A stretch of 64,000 nucleotides of DNA from JAUWTJ01 sp965603015 (GCA_965603015.1 CBFDBJ010000001.1:62001-126000); one strand, 5' to 3'; positions 9,276 through 18,472 are shown, counted from the stretch's first letter. Program-made: numbers and translations. Notes: generated by a model from the sequence alone, not told the origin.

Positions 9276-11141
9276 TCAGCCCTCCCGGAAGCTGCGACGC
9301 AGCGTATCCGAGGCCGGCTTTATCAGATAGCCCAGCAGGGTCTGCTCACCGGTCACGATCATGACTTCCGCCGGCATTCCGGCGGTCAGCACAAGCCCTT
9401 CGCCAATTTTTGCGATTTGTTCTTTCGTGACCTCTACGGTCGCTCGGAAATAAGGCTGCCCGGTAACCTCGTCGACCAGCCGGTCCGCCGACACATAACG
9501 AACTGTCCCGGTGATCATGGGCACATTTCGTTGGGCGAAGGCAGAAAGGTGAATCTGCGCTGTCAGGCCTTCATAGACGACATCGATATCCATGGGCGAC
9601 ACCCGCGCCTCAATAATCAGCTCTTCATTTTCCGGCACAATGTCGAGGATCGCTGCGCCAGGCGCAATGATCCCGCCAGCTGTATGATATTTCAGCGCAA
9701 TAACCTTGCCCGCAACAGGAGCCATGATTTCAATCCGGCTAAGAATGTCGCCCGAAGCCGCCATTTTTTCCCCGGCTTGTGAAAGATCCGCCTGAATCTG
9801 GGCCATCTCGCGGGCGACCTCATCCTGAAGCACTGTGTCAGAGGAGATCAATTCAAGCTCGGTCGCGCTGATTGCTTGCTCGGTCCTGGAGATCATGGCC
9901 ATGTTGGAGCCTTGCTGGGCCTTTATCTCTGCTTCGGTGCGCTGCAGGCCAAGCAGCCGCGGCGTGCGCTCAAGCCCTTTGTCGACGAGTTGCTGGACCC
10001 CGCTGATCTCCTTGCCAATAAGGACCAGCTGTCTGGTCTGGCCATCGATTTGCGCGTTCAGCCCGTCGATTTCCTTTTCCAGCTGCACGATACGTTGTTG
10101 CAGCACAGCCTTGCGATCATGATGCGCCTCCCGGCGGGTCTCAAGCAGATTGATCTCCGTCGCCAGGATCGAGGCCACATCCGGATCCCCGGCTTCCTTG
10201 ACGAGCCAGTCAGGGAAATAAACCTCCCCGGCGCCGCTCTGCAGAGCGCCAAGGCGCGCATGACGCGCCGCCAGCGTATAATACTGCGTACGGATCAACT
10301 GCCAGGAGGCCCGCGCCATCGTATCCTCAAGTAGAATGAGCGGATCCCCGGCATTAACGTGAGAGCCCTCTTCCACCAGAATGCGCTCGATGATCCCGCC
10401 CTCCAGATGCTGCACCGTCTTGCGACTGCCGTGAGGGGAAATGACGCCCGGCGCAATTGCCGCGCTTGAAAGCGGCGCCATCACCGACCATCCAAACAGA
10501 AAAACCACAAACACCCCGACGGCAATACTGCCTGCCAGAACTTCCTTGCGTATCATCAATTTCAGGTTCGGCGCGGTCTTCATTGCAGCCATGTCGCGCT
10601 CTGCGCGAGAGGTCTTGTTGACCTTGGTCGACAGGTCACCTGCCGTTTCCTTGTTCGGCTCATCAACTTCTCTGTGCCCCTTGGCAACCACGTCTTCGCC
10701 GCCAACATCTCCCGACTGGCCATCAGACTCGCCACCAGGCCGGTCATCAGACCCGCCCGAATTGTCATTATCTTTTGGCAGGCCCGCCTCAAGCTCTTCT
10801 GACGAACGGGTCTCAAACTCTTTGGACAAACTGGATTGTATATCACGTGCATGTTGGGCGGCCTTGTCCTGCCCTGCGAGAGCCTCCGCAACCCTGGCTT
10901 TGGCAGTCCCGGCTTTCGCCTTCGGCGCCTCCATGTTCGGTGTAGCCTCGTTCGCAGTGTCAGAACGCTCAGCCCCGGATGCCTGAGAGCCGGGCGCCTG
11001 AGAATTTGGCGCCTGAGAATTTGTCTGGTGGTCCATGGAAAGGTTGCCGGCCTTGACCTGCTCCACCGTGTCGCTCACCAGCCTGTCAAAGGCACTGACT
11101 GGCTCTTCGGAGGGTTTTTTGAACTTTGAAAACCAGGTCAT
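9276..11141 (-). CDS. Type I secretion periplasmic adaptor (HlyD family) with long N-terminal extension
   Basis: 621 residues from the ATG at 11141, which is 4 bp after the ABC gene stop and has GGAAGG 9 bp upstream. Residues 1-195 are a hydrophilic, low-complexity region rich in S, E, D, G, K and A, including a tandem NSQAP repeat at 41-50. A single membrane helix follows at 201-221 (VLAGSIAVGVFVVFLFGWSV), then the classical HlyD core: VQHLEGGIIERILVEEGSHV lipoyl half, a long coiled coil, and a C-terminal PVAGKVIALKYHT lipoyl/barrel half. It bridges the inner-membrane ABC exporter and a TolC-like channel. Typical adaptors are about 430-480 residues with a short cytoplasmic tail, so the extension is unusual. 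Confidence 0.93.
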   Translation of the reverse strand: MTWFSKFKKPSEEPVSAFDRLVSDTVEQVKAGNLSMDHQTNSQAPNSQAPGSQASGAERSDTANEATPNMEAPKAKAGTAKARVAEALAGQDKAAQHARDIQSSLSKEFETRSSEELEAGLPKDNDNSGGSDDRPGGESDGQSGDVGGEDVVAKGHREVDEPNKETAGDLSTKVNKTSRAERDMAAMKTAPNLKLMIRKEVLAGSIAVGVFVVFLFGWSVMAPLSSAAIAPGVISPHGSRKTVQHLEGGIIERILVEEGSHVNAGDPLILLEDTMARASWQLIRTQYYTLAARHARLGALQSGAGEVYFPDWLVKEAGDPDVASILATEINLLETRREAHHDRKAVLQQRIVQLEKEIDGLNAQIDGQTRQLVLIGKEISGVQQLVDKGLERTPRLLGLQRTEAEIKAQQGSNMAMISRTEQAISATELELISSDTVLQDEVAREMAQIQADLSQAGEKMAASGDILSRIEIMAPVAGKVIALKYHTAGGIIAPGAAILDIVPENEELIIEARVSPMDIDVVYEGLTAQIHLSAFAQRNVPMITGTVRYVSADRLVDEVTGQPYFRATVEVTKEQIAKIGEGLVLTAGMPAEVMIVTGEQTLLGYLIKPASDTLRRSFREG

Positions 11142-11145
11142 CCCG

Positions 11146-12888
11146 TCACCCTTCCGAAACGCGTTTGGCGCTGAGCTGCTGAACGATTTCATCGCACGGG
11201 CCGGCCATTTGAACCGTGCCATTGGCAAGGACCACAAGTTTGTCAACGTGGGAGATAACCGAGGATCGATGGGCGACCATCACGATCGCCGTGCCGTTCG
11301 CCCGCAAATAATCGATCGTCTGCATCAGCGCCGCTTCGCCGTCCTGGTCGAGATTGGAGTTGGGTTCATCAAGGACCAGCAAGCAGGGATTGCCAAAAAG
11401 CGCTCTGGCAAGCCCGATGCGCTGGCGCTGTCCGCCCGAAAGGATCGAACCGCCGTCCGTAAGCTCGGTGTCATAGCCGTTCGGCAGCCGCAGGATCATG
11501 TCATGAACCCCGGCGAGTTTGGCAGCTTCAATAATGCTCATGCTGTCAGCTTCACCCATACGGGCAATATTCTGGGCAACCGTGCCATCGAACAGATCAA
11601 CCGTCTGCGGCAGATAGCCGACATGGGCACCAAATTCCGTGCGATCCCACATCGACACTTCCGCCCCGTCGAGCCGCACACTGCCCGCTGACGGGGCAAA
11701 GACGCCGACCAACATACGGCACAGCGTACTCTTGCCGGCCGCTGATGGACCAATAATCGCCACGGCTTCGCCGGGCTCAAGCTCAAACGAAACATTTCTG
11801 AGGATCGGCTTGCTGGCGCCGTGAGGCACATAGCCCAGACCTTCAACCGACAGATGTCCGCGTGGTTCGGACAGGGCCATACGGTCCGGTTGGGCCGGCA
11901 CAGCGTCCAGCACCTTGTCCAGTCGGGCATAGGCCGCCCGCGCCGCCACAAAACCCTTCCACGCGCCAATGGATTGTTCGATCGGTGCAAGACCGCGGCC
12001 CAGCAGGATCGAGGCCGCGATCATCCCGCCCGACGACATGCGCCCTTCGAGGACCAGATAGGCGCCAAGCCCGAGGATCGCGGTTTGCAGCGCCATGCGA
12101 ATAAATTTTGTTGCCCCGCCGAGCTCCGCGGCGCGGTCGCCGGCCTGCGACTGGTGCTGCAGCACGGCATTATTGTGGTGTGCCCAGCGCATCAAAAGGT
12201 TCGGCAAAAGCCCCATCGCCTCGACAATCTCGGCATTGCGCACCACCTTGTCCGCATGGGAGAAGGCGGCAACCTGCGCTTCATTGGCCTGCTTCAGCGG
12301 CTGGCGCGTCACATATTCATTGGCAAGGGCGATGCCAAAAAGCGTCGCAGCCCCGGCCACCGCGAGCCAGCCGAGCCACGCGTGCAGCATGAAGATGGCG
12401 GCAAGAAACACCGGCACCCAGATCGCATCGATGATCGGGAAAACGGCGGGACTTGCAATGAAGGATCGAAGTTGCGCCAGATCGCGCAGCGGCTGTGCGC
12501 CGACATTGGCCCGGCCAAGCGAAAGCTTGAGACTGGCGGTCAGGACCCGAAGCGATAGTGCCTGATCCAGCCAGATGCCGATCCGCGTCAGGATCCGCTG
12601 GCGATAGGTATCCATCTGCCCCAGAATAAGCAGAGCAAAAACCGCGATCACCGTCAGAACCAGCAAGGTTTCGGTCCGCCCGCTGGTCAGCACCCGGTCG
12701 AAGACCTGCATCATATAGATCGGCGAGACCAGCATCAGAAGGTTGAACACAAAACTGAACGCAAAAACCGGGATGAAGCCCTTCAGCGTCCGGCGCGCCA
12801 TGGCCTTAAGCTCGGTATCACTCCCCGAATCGCTGCCGGGGGTTTTTCTGGATAGAGGCGAAACACCGTCTCGTCGAGTATGCGTCAT
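11146..12888 (-). CDS. Type I secretion system permease/ATPase (PrtD/HasD family)
   Basis: 580 residues. A six-helix ABC transmembrane domain (from GFIPVFAFSFVFNLLMLVSPIYMMQVFDRVL) is followed by a nucleotide-binding domain with Walker A GPSAAGKSTL, Q-loop VGYLPQTVDLFDG, signature LSGGQRQRIGLARALFG, Walker B CLLVLDEPNSNLD and the switch histidine in MVAHRSS. There is no N-terminal C39 peptidase, so it belongs to the exporters of repeats-in-toxin, protease or S-layer-type substrates with C-terminal signals. It is cotranscribed with the adaptor downstream. No substrate gene or TolC homologue is in the window. A perfect ATGTCCGGACAT palindrome lies 27 bp upstream of the start. Confidence 0.95.
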   Translation of the reverse strand: MTHTRRDGVSPLSRKTPGSDSGSDTELKAMARRTLKGFIPVFAFSFVFNLLMLVSPIYMMQVFDRVLTSGRTETLLVLTVIAVFALLILGQMDTYRQRILTRIGIWLDQALSLRVLTASLKLSLGRANVGAQPLRDLAQLRSFIASPAVFPIIDAIWVPVFLAAIFMLHAWLGWLAVAGAATLFGIALANEYVTRQPLKQANEAQVAAFSHADKVVRNAEIVEAMGLLPNLLMRWAHHNNAVLQHQSQAGDRAAELGGATKFIRMALQTAILGLGAYLVLEGRMSSGGMIAASILLGRGLAPIEQSIGAWKGFVAARAAYARLDKVLDAVPAQPDRMALSEPRGHLSVEGLGYVPHGASKPILRNVSFELEPGEAVAIIGPSAAGKSTLCRMLVGVFAPSAGSVRLDGAEVSMWDRTEFGAHVGYLPQTVDLFDGTVAQNIARMGEADSMSIIEAAKLAGVHDMILRLPNGYDTELTDGGSILSGGQRQRIGLARALFGNPCLLVLDEPNSNLDQDGEAALMQTIDYLRANGTAIVMVAHRSSVISHVDKLVVLANGTVQMAGPCDEIVQQLSAKRVSEG

Positions 12889-12914
12889 GCAAAAATTTTA
12901 CCTTGAGGAGCCTG

Positions 12915-12926
12915 ATGTCCGGACAT
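12915..12926. promoter_or_regulatory. Palindrome ATGTCCGGACAT upstream of T1SS operon
   Basis: A perfect 12-bp palindrome 27 bp upstream of the ABC exporter start. The same 10-bp core, TGTCCGGACA, occurs at 27150-27159 and 39798-39807, both intergenic. An operator for a dimeric regulator is the simplest reading; the regulator is unknown. Confidence 0.45.
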
Positions 12927-13116
12927 AGTCTGGGCTCCGGCAGGGATTGCCCAGGGCCCACCGGATCAATCCAAACCCTATATTTAAACAGGTTGATATG
13001 GCTTTAACGCTGCCCGACAAATTGTCTCTAAAAGGGAATTATTAACCAAACGATAAAGCCCCGTTTTGCACTGTCGACATGTCGATCTTTGCAAGTCCGG
13101 CCATTAATACTGCCGG

Positions 13117-13144
13117 TTGACAGGGTCTCTCGCTGACCTATGCT
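13117..13144 (+). promoter_or_regulatory. Sigma-70-like promoter for bioB
   Basis: TTGACA (13117-13122), a 16-bp spacer and TATGCT (13139-13144). It would start transcription near 13151 and leave a leader of about 90 nt before bioB. No BioR-type operator was seen. The rest of the 12889-13242 gap shows nothing else beyond the palindrome at 12915. Confidence 0.55.
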
Positions 13145-13242
13145 CGCCGTCCGGTCTCCCGGTCTTTGAGGGCAGACCTTATGGGTGGTCTTTGTGGCCG
13201 CTTTGTGACCCCTTTTGAATTTACAAAAAGAACACGCCTCAC

Positions 13243-14265
13243 ATGAATATATCGCCCCCAACAACCATCACGACACCCACCCGCCACGACTGGACCCGCA
13301 AGGAGGTGGAGGCGCTGTTTGCCCTGCCGCTCAACGACCTGCTTTTTGAGGCGCACAGCGTCCATCGCCGCACTTTTGACCCCAACCGGGTGCAACTTTC
13401 GACCCTGCTGTCGATCAAAACCGGCGGCTGCCCCGAGGATTGCGCCTATTGCTCGCAAAGCGTGCACAATGAAACAGGGCTTTCGGCCGAAAAACTCATG
13501 CAGGTCCAGCGCGTTCTCGATGAGGCCCAAAAGGCAAAGGACGCCGGCGCAACCCGCTATTGCATGGGGGCCGCCTGGCGCGAGCCCAAGGACCGCGACC
13601 TTGAAGCCATCGCCATGATGATTGAAGGCGTCAAGGCCATGGGCATGGAGACCTGCATGACGCTGGGCATGCTCAGTGTCGAACAGACCCTGAAGCTGAA
13701 GGCCGCCGGGCTCGATTATTACAATCACAATGTCGACACCTCCGAAGAGTTCTACGACAAGATAATCACCACACGGACCTACCAGGACCGCATCGACACC
13801 CTCGCCCGCGTCCGCGACGCCGGCATCAAGGTTTGCTCCGGCGGCATTGTCGGCCTCGGCGAGGAAGAAGGCGACCGCGCCGGCATGCTCATGACCCTGG
13901 CCAATCTCGAGGTTCACCCTGAAAGCGTGCCGATCAACATGCTGGTCCGTGTCGAGGGCACTAAGCTGGCCCAAAAACTGACACAGGCCAATGCGCTCGA
14001 CCCAATAGACTTCGTGCGCACCATCGCCGTCGCCCGCATCATCATGCCGCTCTCCATGGTGCGCCTCTCGGCTGGCCGCGAACACATGAGCGATGAACTG
14101 CAGGCCATGTGTTTCTTTGCCGGCGCCAATTCGATCTTCCTCGGCGAAAAGCTTTTGACCACGACCAATACTGAAGAAGGCCATGACGAAAAGCTGTTTG
14201 CCAAACTGGGTATTGAACCCATGAGCCTTGAAGAAAGCTGTCCGGCATCCGTTGCCGCCGAATAA
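13243..14265 (+). CDS. bioB: Biotin synthase
   Basis: 340-residue radical SAM enzyme that inserts sulfur into dethiobiotin. The radical SAM cluster motif is GGCPEDCAYCSQS with cysteines at 63, 67 and 70. Other conserved blocks are YCMGAAWREPKDRD, YYNHNVDTSEEFYDKIITTRTY, CSGGIVGLGEE and RLSAGREHMSDELQAMCFFAGANSIF, covering the auxiliary [2Fe-2S] ligands. Length is normal. bioF, bioD and bioA are not adjacent, so this is a stand-alone bioB. A HAD hydrolase gene follows after 23 bp in the same direction and may be cotranscribed. The start ATG at 13243 fits the family, which tolerates a short variable N-terminus. Confidence 0.98.
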   Translation: MNISPPTTITTPTRHDWTRKEVEALFALPLNDLLFEAHSVHRRTFDPNRVQLSTLLSIKTGGCPEDCAYCSQSVHNETGLSAEKLMQVQRVLDEAQKAKDAGATRYCMGAAWREPKDRDLEAIAMMIEGVKAMGMETCMTLGMLSVEQTLKLKAAGLDYYNHNVDTSEEFYDKIITTRTYQDRIDTLARVRDAGIKVCSGGIVGLGEEEGDRAGMLMTLANLEVHPESVPINMLVRVEGTKLAQKLTQANALDPIDFVRTIAVARIIMPLSMVRLSAGREHMSDELQAMCFFAGANSIFLGEKLLTTTNTEEGHDEKLFAKLGIEPMSLEESCPASVAAE

Positions 14266-14288
14266 CAATAACAACAAAAGAGCCTGAC

Positions 14289-14930
14289 ATGATCAAAGCC
14301 GTACTCTGGGACTTTGGCGGCGTTATTACGTCGTCCCCTTTCGAAGCCTTCAATCGTTATGAAGCCGCAAAGGGCTTTCCGAACGATGTCATCCGTGGAC
14401 TGAATTCAGTCAATCCCGACACCAATGCCTGGGCACGATTTGAACGTTCCGAAGTCAGCGCCGAGGACTTCGACGGCATCTTCCTCGCCGAAGCGAGGGC
14501 CGCAGGATTTGAAATCCCGGGCCGCGACGTCATCGCCTGCCTCTCCGGCGACGTCCGCCCGCGCATGGTCACCGCGCTCAAAAAATGCGCCGAACACTTC
14601 AAGGTTGGCTGCATCACCAACAATGTCTCCGCCGGCAAGGGCCCCGGCATGGCCTCGTCCTCGGACAAGGCGGCCCAGGTCCAGGCCGCCATGGCAACCT
14701 TCGAGGTCATCATTGAAAGCTCCGTCGTCGGCATCCGCAAGCCCGACCCGGAAATCTACAAACTGGCCTGCCGCGAGCTCGGTGTCGAGCCCGCCGACGC
14801 CGTCTACCTCGACGACCTCGGCATCAACTGCAAACCGGCCCACGCGCTGGGCATGACCGCCATCAAGGTCGTCGACCCGGATATGGCACTTGAAGAGCTG
14901 GCAACGGCAACAGGACTCATGTTCGACTGA
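14289..14930 (+). CDS. HAD-IA family hydrolase
   Basis: 213 residues with the four HAD motifs: I, VLWDFGGVIT (nucleophile and acid/base Asp replaced in the second position by Gly, as in the epoxide hydrolase N-terminal phosphatase-like subgroup); II, CITNNVS; III, the lysine in GIRKPDPEIY; IV, VYLDDLGINCKPAHALGM. This pattern matches the subgroup of HAD-IA proteins related to the N-terminal phosphatase of soluble epoxide hydrolase and to acyl-CoA dehydrogenase-associated HADs. The substrate is unknown. It starts 23 bp after bioB and may share its transcript. Confidence 0.85.
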   Translation: MIKAVLWDFGGVITSSPFEAFNRYEAAKGFPNDVIRGLNSVNPDTNAWARFERSEVSAEDFDGIFLAEARAAGFEIPGRDVIACLSGDVRPRMVTALKKCAEHFKVGCITNNVSAGKGPGMASSSDKAAQVQAAMATFEVIIESSVVGIRKPDPEIYKLACRELGVEPADAVYLDDLGINCKPAHALGMTAIKVVDPDMALEELATATGLMFD

Positions 14931-15045
14931 AACCTTGATCTGCAGGCCGGGCGGCGACCGAAAGGCAACAGCTGAGGGGCGCGCTACATATAGTCCGGAT
15001 ATGCCTTACCAAAATGGGGGCGGGTCCATACAGACCGGAGGGCCG

Positions 15046-15933
15046 TCAAACCCGAATTGGCATTGTGGGTGCACCTTCAAAACAGCCGGTGAGTCCCCGG
15101 ATCTCACGTTGCATGTGTTCGCGAAAAAGGACCACGCGTTTGGTGTTGCGCAGATCCTGGTGATAGAGCAGCCAAAGCCCCAGGTCGTGCTGCTCCTCAG
15201 GTTCATGAAACCTTGAAAGCACAGGGTCGCTGTCGCCCAGGAAGCATGGCAAATATCCGACCCCCAATCCTTGTTTCAAGGCTGCTACGGTTAGCAGAGT
15301 GTCATCGACATACAGTGCATGGTCCGCTTGCGGACGTGCTTGTTTGGTCCAGGTTCTATGGAATTCGCAGCACTCGACGCCGATCCATTTTTCCTCGGTC
15401 CGCCCCGCTTTGACCGCAGCACAATAGTCTGTAGATCCGTAAACGGCCGAGGCGATGCTTGTCAGTCGTGTGCCGATCAATGTTTCCTGTGGAGTATTTG
15501 TCTGCCGAATAGCAATATCGGCATCGCGTTCGGCCAGGCGCACGGAATTATTAGTCACTTCGATGCGCAATTCAATGTTGGGATGCATAGCGCTGAACCG
15601 GGCAAAAACGGGCATTAGCACGGTCGAAGCCATATTGGCGATTGCTGTAACGCGCAGGACGCCCGCCACATCGTCTTTTTGCCCTCCGCTTGCTGCCTCA
15701 AAGGACAGTAACTCCTGCTCGATCCGGCGAGCCGATTTCTTCAACGCCTCTCCAGCCCTGGTCAGGACATAGCCAGATGAACTTCGCTCGACCAATGGTG
15801 TTGAGAGTTTTTCCTCCAGGGCGAGAATGCGGCGGGAGACAGTGGAATGCTGCACGCCCAGCCGTTTTGCGGCGGCACTAAATGAGCCCTCACGGGCGAA
15901 GGCAAGAAATATCCGCGCATCATCCCAATGCAT
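15046..15933 (-). CDS. LysR family transcriptional regulator
   Basis: 295 residues from the ATG at 15933, which has GGAG 9 bp upstream; a longer frame to 15984 lacks support. The N-terminal winged helix-turn-helix reads FLAFAREGSFSAAAKRLGVQHSTVSRRILALEEKL, followed by the LysR linker helix and a substrate-binding domain (LRVTAIANMASTVLMPVFARF, ELRIEVTNNSVRLAERDADIAIR). It is divergent from the truncated hemoglobin gene 168 bp away, so its likely targets are itself and the hemoglobin-GFA pair. An inverted repeat with 7-bp arms lies between them. The effector is unknown. Confidence 0.93.
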   Translation of the reverse strand: MHWDDARIFLAFAREGSFSAAAKRLGVQHSTVSRRILALEEKLSTPLVERSSSGYVLTRAGEALKKSARRIEQELLSFEAASGGQKDDVAGVLRVTAIANMASTVLMPVFARFSAMHPNIELRIEVTNNSVRLAERDADIAIRQTNTPQETLIGTRLTSIASAVYGSTDYCAAVKAGRTEEKWIGVECCEFHRTWTKQARPQADHALYVDDTLLTVAALKQGLGVGYLPCFLGDSDPVLSRFHEPEEQHDLGLWLLYHQDLRNTKRVVLFREHMQREIRGLTGCFEGAPTMPIRV

Positions 15934-15978
15934 TCGGCGTCTCCGGTTCTGTGCAATTATGCAAAACAGGTTTCGATA

Positions 15979-16008
15979 ATTCACGAATCGTCAAAACAGT
16001 GCGTGAAT
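15979..16008. promoter_or_regulatory. Candidate LysR operator (ATTCACG-N16-CGTGAAT)
   Basis: A perfect inverted repeat with 7-bp arms separated by 16 bp, midway between the divergent LysR and hemoglobin genes. The dyad spacing and placement suit a LysR recognition site, but this is inferred from position only. Confidence 0.45.
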
Positions 16009-16101
16009 GCGACTTAAATGACAACCGGAAACCAGAATGTCCAACGGGGGGCTATCGACCGACAGGGCTTGAATCACAACTTGAAAAAGAGGATGAGGAA
16101 T

Positions 16102-16470
16102 ATGTCAACTTCACTTTATTCGCGACTGGGTGGCTATGACGCAATCGTTGCTTTTGCCACAAAACTGGTGGGCCGGGCACAGGCTGATGACGTGCTTGGC
16201 CGGTTTTGGGCAAATCGCGGTGAAGATCGCATTGCGCGCGAAATACAGCTATTGATTGACTATCTTGTCAAAGAGACCGGTGGCCAGATGTACTATACCG
16301 GCCGGGACATGGCACTTTCGCACGAGGGCATGGGAATATCCGAGGTTGACTGGGAGAGATTCATCGAACTTGTCAAAGATGTCGCGGGAGAACTTGGTGT
16401 TGAAGCCCGCGAAGGCGGGGAAGTGCTCGACTTTCTGGGCACACTCAAGGCTGACGTCGTCACCGCATAA
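16102..16470 (+). CDS. Group 1-like truncated hemoglobin
   Basis: 122 residues. The N-terminus MSTSLYSRLGGYDAIVAFATKL, the YYTGRDMALSHEGMGIS block and the C-terminal LDFLGTLKADVVTA match the truncated-globin fold. The proximal haem ligand would be His74 in LSHEGMGIS. By alignment from memory, the distal B10 position, usually Tyr in group 1 proteins, falls on Val or Leu here (ATKLV), so the haem pocket may lack the normal oxygen-stabilising hydroxyl. The start at 16102 has AGAGG 9 bp upstream. Such proteins bind O2 or NO; the neighbouring GFA-family gene fits a role in detoxification but does not prove it. Confidence 0.85.
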   Translation: MSTSLYSRLGGYDAIVAFATKLVGRAQADDVLGRFWANRGEDRIAREIQLLIDYLVKETGGQMYYTGRDMALSHEGMGISEVDWERFIELVKDVAGELGVEAREGGEVLDFLGTLKADVVTA

Positions 16471-16521
16471 TGCTGCTTCAGATATTCAGAGCTCACTCAA
16501 AAAGGGAAAGTGAGGCAGGAA

Positions 16522-17016
16522 ATGACTGACACATTCGAGCCCTGCGAAGGGGGATGCACTTGTGGGGAAATTCGGTACAAGGTCCATGCGGCACCCTTGA
16601 TCGTGCACGCGTGCCATTGTCGCTGGTGTCAGAGGCAAACCGGCGGGCCCCATGTCATAAATGCGCTCTATGAGGCCGAATTGATCGAGGTGACCGATGG
16701 TGACGTCGAAAACACCACGGTACCTTCGCCCGGTGGCAAGGGCCAGATCATCGCCAGATGTCCGACCTGCAAGGTTGCGGTCTGGAGCAATTATGACTTC
16801 GGCGGATTGCGCGAACGTGTACGTTTCTTGCGGGTCGGCTCTCTCGACAACCCGGACCTTATGCCTCCTGACGTACACATCTTTACCTCAACCAAGATGC
16901 CCTGGTACGTCATCCCGTCAGATCAACTTGCGGTCGAAGAATACTATGACACGCAGACGACCTGGTCGAAGGAAAGTATGGAAAGATTTCGAAAGTGGGA
17001 AGAAGCGGCACAGTGA
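16522..17016 (+). CDS. GFA family (glutathione-dependent formaldehyde-activating-like) protein
   Basis: 164 residues from the ATG at 16522, preceded by GAGG 6 bp upstream. Conserved zinc-binding cysteines occur in GGCTCGEIRY, ACHCRWCQRQTG and ARCPTCKVAVWSNY, the arrangement of the GFA/CENP-V fold. The founding enzyme was proposed to condense formaldehyde with glutathione; most family members have no proven reaction, so the substrate is unknown. It follows the truncated hemoglobin by 51 bp on the same strand and probably shares its transcript and LysR control. Confidence 0.92.
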   Translation: MTDTFEPCEGGCTCGEIRYKVHAAPLIVHACHCRWCQRQTGGPHVINALYEAELIEVTDGDVENTTVPSPGGKGQIIARCPTCKVAVWSNYDFGGLRERVRFLRVGSLDNPDLMPPDVHIFTSTKMPWYVIPSDQLAVEEYYDTQTTWSKESMERFRKWEEAAQ

Positions 17017-17029
17017 ACCAGGTGTCCGC

Positions 17030-18472
17030 TCAGGACCGCCGCCTGGCAATCATCTCGCTCACGCCCGCCATCAAAACATCTATGTCTTCAAGGCTTGTGC
17101 GGTGATTGATCAGGCAACACCGAATGGCCAGCGTGTCGCCCAGTTTAACCGTTGAGGGCGCCGCGATGCCGGCTTCCTGCAGGTCGGCGACTATGGCGGC
17201 ATTGAGCGCACCCGGGTCTTCACCCGCCAGCGGCTTAACGCCGAAACAAACGATATTGAGCACCGGTTTTGTCAGCAGGACCAGCGCCTCGCTGTCTTCA
17301 ACCCTGTCGGCCAGGGCCTGCGCGAGGTCGCAGGAATTTTTGATGGCAGCACCCAGCGCGCGGGTGCCGTGTTCTTGCAACAGAAACCAGACCTTCAAGG
17401 CCATAAATCCGCGCGACAGTTCAGGTCCGTAATCGGAGAACCAGTGATCGGCAGAGGCAAGTCCGCGCTCATAAGGCGCAAGATAACTTTCGCGCAGCGT
17501 AAAGGCACGGCGGTGCAGCGCTTTATCATGGATCAAAAGACAGCCGCAGCTATAGGTCACCTGACCCCACTTGTGAAAGTCAAAAGCAATCGACTGAACG
17601 CGATTGATGCCTTCAAACAGTGCACTGAATTCCGGAACCAGAATTGCCAGAGCGCCAAACGCCCCGTCAATGTGGAGCCACAGGTTCTCCGCTTCAGCAA
17701 TATCGGCAAGGTCTGCAATAGTGTCACTGGCGCCGGTGGCCACTGTGCCAATGGTGCCGACAAGCGCGAAAGGTTCCATGCCTTGCGCCCGATCGTCTTT
17801 GATGGTGGCTTGCAAATGCGCGGTGTCAATGCCGCCACCCGGCAAACAATCAATCCGCCTGAGAGCCTCAGTGCCAAGCCCCAGCATGGCAACCGCCTTG
17901 ACCAGGCTGGAATGGACGGCGTCGGAGGCATAGATCCTGAGGCGCGCCTGGCGCCTCAGTTTCTCGTCTGTATCAAGGGGCCCGAGGACCGCGTGCCGCG
18001 CAACCGCAAGGGCATTCTGCGTCGCCATCGACGTTCCCGATGTCAGGATGCCGCTGCCGGTGTCTGGAAGTCCAAACAGCTCCAGCATCCATCTGACGAC
18101 CTGCAATTCCACGTAGGGTGCGATCTGCTCACGGCCGCCGGCATTGGAGTTCATCGCCGCTTCAACGAGCGCCGCCATCATGCCGCCAGCCGTACCGCCG
18201 CCGTGAACCCAGCCCATAAAGCGTGGATGGGTGTTGCCCGTGGCGTAGGGCAGGATCAAATCGTCAATCATCTTGAGAGAGGCAGCTGTGCCAACGCCCT
18301 TGCGCGGCAAGGCGACATCGAACTCACTCTTGACCCCGTCCGGCACCGGGCGCCAGACCGGGCCATCCCGGACATGCTCCATGCGGTCGGCCAGCTTATC
18401 GACCAGGTCGTGCATCTGACGGCGGAACTGCCCCCAGTCTTCCGGATCGAGATCCTTTGGCGCATCAGGCAT
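17030..18472 (-). CDS. PLP-dependent amino acid decarboxylase (group II, DDC-like)
   Basis: 480 residues from the ATG at 18472, with AAGGA about 9 bp upstream. Features of the aromatic-L-amino-acid/glutamate decarboxylase family are PRFMGWVHGGGTAGGMMAAL, ILTSGTSMATQNALAVARHA (phosphate-binding), HIDGAFGALAIL (the PLP-stacking/aspartate region) and the Schiff-base lysine in SIAFDFHKWGQVTYSCGCLL. The substrate cannot be deduced; aromatic amino acids and aspartate or glutamate are all possible. It converges with the GFA gene, the stops being 13 bp apart. A longer in-frame ATG exists at 18514 but has no better ribosome site. Confidence 0.9.
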   Translation of the reverse strand: MPDAPKDLDPEDWGQFRRQMHDLVDKLADRMEHVRDGPVWRPVPDGVKSEFDVALPRKGVGTAASLKMIDDLILPYATGNTHPRFMGWVHGGGTAGGMMAALVEAAMNSNAGGREQIAPYVELQVVRWMLELFGLPDTGSGILTSGTSMATQNALAVARHAVLGPLDTDEKLRRQARLRIYASDAVHSSLVKAVAMLGLGTEALRRIDCLPGGGIDTAHLQATIKDDRAQGMEPFALVGTIGTVATGASDTIADLADIAEAENLWLHIDGAFGALAILVPEFSALFEGINRVQSIAFDFHKWGQVTYSCGCLLIHDKALHRRAFTLRESYLAPYERGLASADHWFSDYGPELSRGFMALKVWFLLQEHGTRALGAAIKNSCDLAQALADRVEDSEALVLLTKPVLNIVCFGVKPLAGEDPGALNAAIVADLQEAGIAAPSTVKLGDTLAIRCCLINHRTSLEDIDVLMAGVSEMIARRRS

